Source: Ruegeria sp. R14_0 (GTDB lineage Bacteria > Pseudomonadota > Alphaproteobacteria > Rhodobacterales > Rhodobacteraceae). Taken from it: DNA of 64,000 nucleotides. The stretch is from assembly GCF_017743975.1 (NCBI RefSeq), contig NZ_JAGHRC010000002.1:682001-746000 (forward strand). Reading direction: 5' to 3'. Made by a program: the position numbers and the translations under genes. Under the pieces are notes generated by a model. The model was not told the DNA's origin. It worked only from the letters and a program-made list of their open reading frames with translations, and did no database searches. This document shows, in pieces, positions 62,003 to 64,000 of the stretch (its first letter is position 1; each line of letters opens with the position of its first letter).

Positions 62003-62424
62003 CAGTCCGCTTGTGTTCCACCCAGCGCACAGATCACCTGCCATTCCGCCTCGGTGACAGGTTGAACGGACAAGCGCGAGTTTTTCACCAGAACCATCTC
62101 AGCCAGACGTTCGTCAGCTTTGATCTGGTCCAGGTTGACCGGGGTTACAAAGGGCCGCACGGCCTTGATGTCCACGCATTCCCAGCGTTCATCGTCGGTT
62201 GTGCTGTCGGGATGCGCTTCGGCGCAAACCTCGACAATGCCGACAATCGCTTTGTCCTTTTGCGAGTGGTAAAAGAACCCCCGGTCGCCGACCGCCATCT
62301 GCCGCATGAAATTGCGCGCCTGATAGTTGCGCACGCCGTCCCACTCTTCGCCCGCATCCCCTTTGGCAACCTGCTGGTCCCAGCTCCAGGTCGATGGCTC
62401 GGATTTGAACAGCCAATAAGCCAT
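62002..62424 (-). CDS. EVE-domain protein
   Basis: A 140-residue protein consisting of one EVE domain (MAYWLFKSEPSTWSWDQQ, WDGVRNYQARNFMRQMAVGDRGFFYHS). EVE domains are PUA-like folds that bind modified bases in nucleic acids; the human relative is THYN1. Target here is unknown. It overlaps the YciI gene (TGATG) and ends the minus-strand operon tsaD-gpsA-yciI-EVE. Confidence 0.92.
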   Translation of the reverse strand: MAYWLFKSEPSTWSWDQQVAKGDAGEEWDGVRNYQARNFMRQMAVGDRGFFYHSQKDKAIVGIVEVCAEAHPDSTTDDERWECVDIKAVRPFVTPVNLDQIKADERLAEMVLVKNSRLSVQPVTEAEWQVICALGGTQAD

Positions 62425-62693
62425 CAGCCTATGACCTTCTTCCAGGCGATCAGGTCCACCGACTGGAACAACCCCGCCTTCGCGTAAGGATCGTTATCCG
62501 CCCAGTTTTGTGCGGCGGCCATATCTTCGACCTCAAGAATGATCAGCGAGCCGATCATTGTGTCGCCGTCCAGTAGCGGGCCGGCCTGCGAAACGACGCC
62601 GGTTTCCTCGATATACGCAAGGTGGGCCGCGCGGTTGTCCAGCCGGGTTTGCAGCGCGCCGTCCTTGTCACGGGCGATAAGGGCGATCAGCAT
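62424..62693 (-). CDS. YciI-like protein
   Basis: An 89-residue YciI/YCII-domain protein: MLIALIARDKDGALQTRLDNRAAHLAYIEE, GPLLDGDTMIGSLIILE and NDPYAKAGLFQSV (quoted in parts). The conserved histidine and aspartate of the ferredoxin-like fold suggest a small enzyme, but no reaction is established. It starts one base after the gpsA end and is co-transcribed with it. Confidence 0.9.
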   Translation of the reverse strand: MLIALIARDKDGALQTRLDNRAAHLAYIEETGVVSQAGPLLDGDTMIGSLIILEVEDMAAAQNWADNDPYAKAGLFQSVDLIAWKKVIG

Positions 62694-62694
62694 A

Positions 62695-63657
62695 TTATTC
62701 CTCCTTCAGGGGTCGGTTGAGCAGGGTTTGAATGGCTTGGCCAACGCTGTACGCGCCGTGGCTCAGGTCGGCCACCGTGGTGCTGATGGGCATGTCCAGA
62801 CCTTCAGCGGTGGCGATCACTGTCATGGCGCGCGCTGTGGCCACGCCTTCAACGGTCGTGTGAGAATCAAAAGTCCGACTCTGACCCAAAGACAGGCCAA
62901 AACGATAGTTGCGCGACAACTCAGACGAACAAGTCAGGACGAGGTCGCCTAGTCCGGACAACCCCATGAGGGTGTCAGGCCGTGCGCCGCGCATCAGGGC
63001 GAACCGCTGCATCTCGGCAAACCCGCGCGTCATCAGGGCGGCGCGGGCGCTGTCGCCAAGCCCGGCCCCGATGGCAGCGCCGCATCCGATGGCCATGACG
63101 TTCTTCAACGCGCCACCGAGTTCCGCTCCGACCACATCTGTAGTGCGGTAGAGGCGAAGGTTGGCGGTGGTCAGGTCGTGCTGCAGGGTCAGACTCAGAG
63201 CCTCATCCGCACAGGCCAGTGTCAGTGCCGTCGGCAACCCGCGCGCGATGTCGTCCGCAAAGCTGGGCCCGGTCAGCAAGGCCGGATGCGCATCCGAAAT
63301 CGTCTGCCGAATGACTGAAATAGGCCCCAGTCCGGATGACAGCTCAATTCCTTTGCAGCAGGCCACCAGAGTTTTTCCGGCCAGAACCGAGGCATGTTGT
63401 TGCAGGGCGCCGCGCAATTTCTGCATCGGCACCGCGACCAACAGAACGTCACTTTTGGCGGCGAGCTGAATGTCCGGCGTTACCGTGATTTCCGCGGGCA
63501 GAGCCACGCCCGGCAGGCGCTGCGCATTCTCGCGGTTGTCTTGCATTTGCTGAGCTTGATCCGCGTCCCGAGACCACAGCATCACCGGTCCATTCCCTGC
63601 CAAAGAAATGGCAAGGCTGGTGCCAAATGCGCCAGAGCCCAGAACGGAAATGCTCAT
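62695..63657 (-). CDS. gpsA: Glycerol-3-phosphate dehydrogenase (NAD(P)+)
   Basis: The 320-residue enzyme reduces dihydroxyacetone phosphate to glycerol 3-phosphate for phospholipid synthesis. The NAD-binding [19 protein letters not shown] opens it; [21 protein letters not shown] and the catalytic [15 protein letters not shown] (about 180-195) follow. It overlaps tsaD by 4 bp. The gene order tsaD-gpsA-yciI is common in Rhodobacterales. Confidence 0.96.
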   Translation of the reverse strand: MSISVLGSGAFGTSLAISLAGNGPVMLWSRDADQAQQMQDNRENAQRLPGVALPAEITVTPDIQLAAKSDVLLVAVPMQKLRGALQQHASVLAGKTLVACCKGIELSSGLGPISVIRQTISDAHPALLTGPSFADDIARGLPTALTLACADEALSLTLQHDLTTANLRLYRTTDVVGAELGGALKNVMAIGCGAAIGAGLGDSARAALMTRGFAEMQRFALMRGARPDTLMGLSGLGDLVLTCSSELSRNYRFGLSLGQSRTFDSHTTVEGVATARAMTVIATAEGLDMPISTTVADLSHGAYSVGQAIQTLLNRPLKEE

Positions 63658-64000
63658 GCCTTGGCCCCTTTCTTGCCGCCGCCCAACATGGCAGGGCTGG
63701 TCTTGTCCAGCGGCCAGCGTGGACGGGCGGTCAGGTCCAATCCGTCACGCGCACCTGCACGAAAGCGTTCTATCCCCGCATAGGCGATCATCGCGGCGTT
63801 GTCGGTGCACAAGGCCAAAGGTGGGGCGGTGAACCGGGCACCCTTTTCGGCGCAAACAGTCTCTAACGCAGTCCGAATTGCCGAATTGGCTGCCACTCCT
63901 CCGGCTACGGCGATAACCGGGTCAGAGGGGGTCTCTTCCAGATAGCGATCAATCGCGCGGCGGGTTTTTTCGGCAAGCGTGTCGACAATCGCTTGTTGGA
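63654..64000 (-). CDS. tsaD: tRNA threonylcarbamoyltransferase TsaD, 3' part
   Basis: The minus-strand frame ending at 63654 stays open to the right edge, giving the C-terminal 115 residues of TsaD, the catalytic subunit that attaches threonylcarbamoyl to A37 of tRNA. The diagnostic [12 protein letters not shown] is visible, followed by [17 protein letters not shown], which carries the conserved ASKH-fold nucleotide-binding residues. The metal-binding HxxxH motif lies outside the window. It heads the operon with gpsA. Confidence 0.92.
   Translation of the reverse strand, partial: QQAIVDTLAEKTRRAIDRYLEETPSDPVIAVAGGVAANSAIRTALETVCAEKGARFTAPPLALCTDNAAMIAYAGIERFRAGARDGLDLTARPRWPLDKTSPAMLGGGKKGAKA

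Noticed and set aside
1..64000. CRISPR arrays, insertion sequences, tRNA or rRNA genes, prophage genes
   Set aside because: None seen on either strand; all large frames belong to recognisable chromosomal genes.

Overview
The window is core chromosome of an alphaproteobacterium of the marine Roseobacter group (Rhodobacteraceae, Ruegeria/Phaeobacter-like). The evidence is a GC-rich coding style with overlapping ATGA gene junctions, an alphaproteobacterial mnmE-mnmG-rsmG-parA-parB cluster with parS sites, the regB-senC-regA redox regulator cluster followed by ahcY, and Roseobacter-style gene order throughout. I see no rRNA, tRNA, CRISPR array, insertion sequence or prophage. Coding density is very high, and the only gene-free stretch above 300 bases is 30872-31275.

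Layout. 1-8257: half of an ABC exporter pair, CCA-adding enzyme, two NUDIX hydrolases, Hsp33, a response-regulator/PP2C phosphatase facing a lone Hpt protein, and a glycosyltransferase. 8258-16008: ilvA, a membrane protein, argG, an SCP2 protein, exported MsrA, a PfkB sugar kinase and the malic enzyme. 16152-23420: mutS, grpE-hrcA (convergent with mutS), rph-rdgB-hemW and a DUF454 membrane protein. 23410-30871: parB, parA, rsmG, mnmG, mnmE, rho and hemJ, all on the minus strand. 30872-31275: an AT-rich gap with DnaA-box-like sequences, read here as the probable chromosomal origin. 31276-34010: maf, aroE, coaE and dnaQ on the plus strand, diverging from that gap. 34038-39789: secB, fxsA, a Tim44-like protein, mltA, an Smr protein, an MFS transporter and a lipoprotein hydrolase. 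39889-43701: hslU and hslV, separated by a Tat-exported DM13 protein and an MFS transporter. 43901-53770: a DUF1127 protein, tandem Lin0512 paralogues, trxA, addA, addB, murU, amgK and tsaE. 53812-58157: a kinase-less DivL-like PAS protein, regB, senC and regA. 58266-64000: a DUF805 protein, an HD hydrolase, a small exported protein, ahcY, a DUF2853 protein, an EVE protein, a YciI protein, gpsA and the 3' part of tsaD.

How it works together. The middle is a replication and segregation neighbourhood: putative oriC, two perfect parS sites built into the coding sequences of rsmG and mnmG, and ParAB. The right part holds double-strand-break repair (AddAB), cell-wall recycling (MurU/AmgK), t6A synthesis (TsaE, TsaD) and a redox two-component system (RegB/RegA with SenC). 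The protein next to RegB occupies the position of the cell-cycle regulator DivL but lacks the kinase module, and a perfect CtrA box lies 50 bp upstream of it, which links this locus to the CckA-ChpT-CtrA network.

The least explained signals are non-coding: the CtrA box, an FNR-type palindrome inside the putative origin, a nested palindrome between hemJ and rho, a likely small RNA at about 61900-62002, two mutually exclusive hairpins ahead of a small exported protein, and a 24-codon ORF coupled to the Hpt gene. I found no large undescribed multi-gene system; the novelty here is at the regulatory scale.
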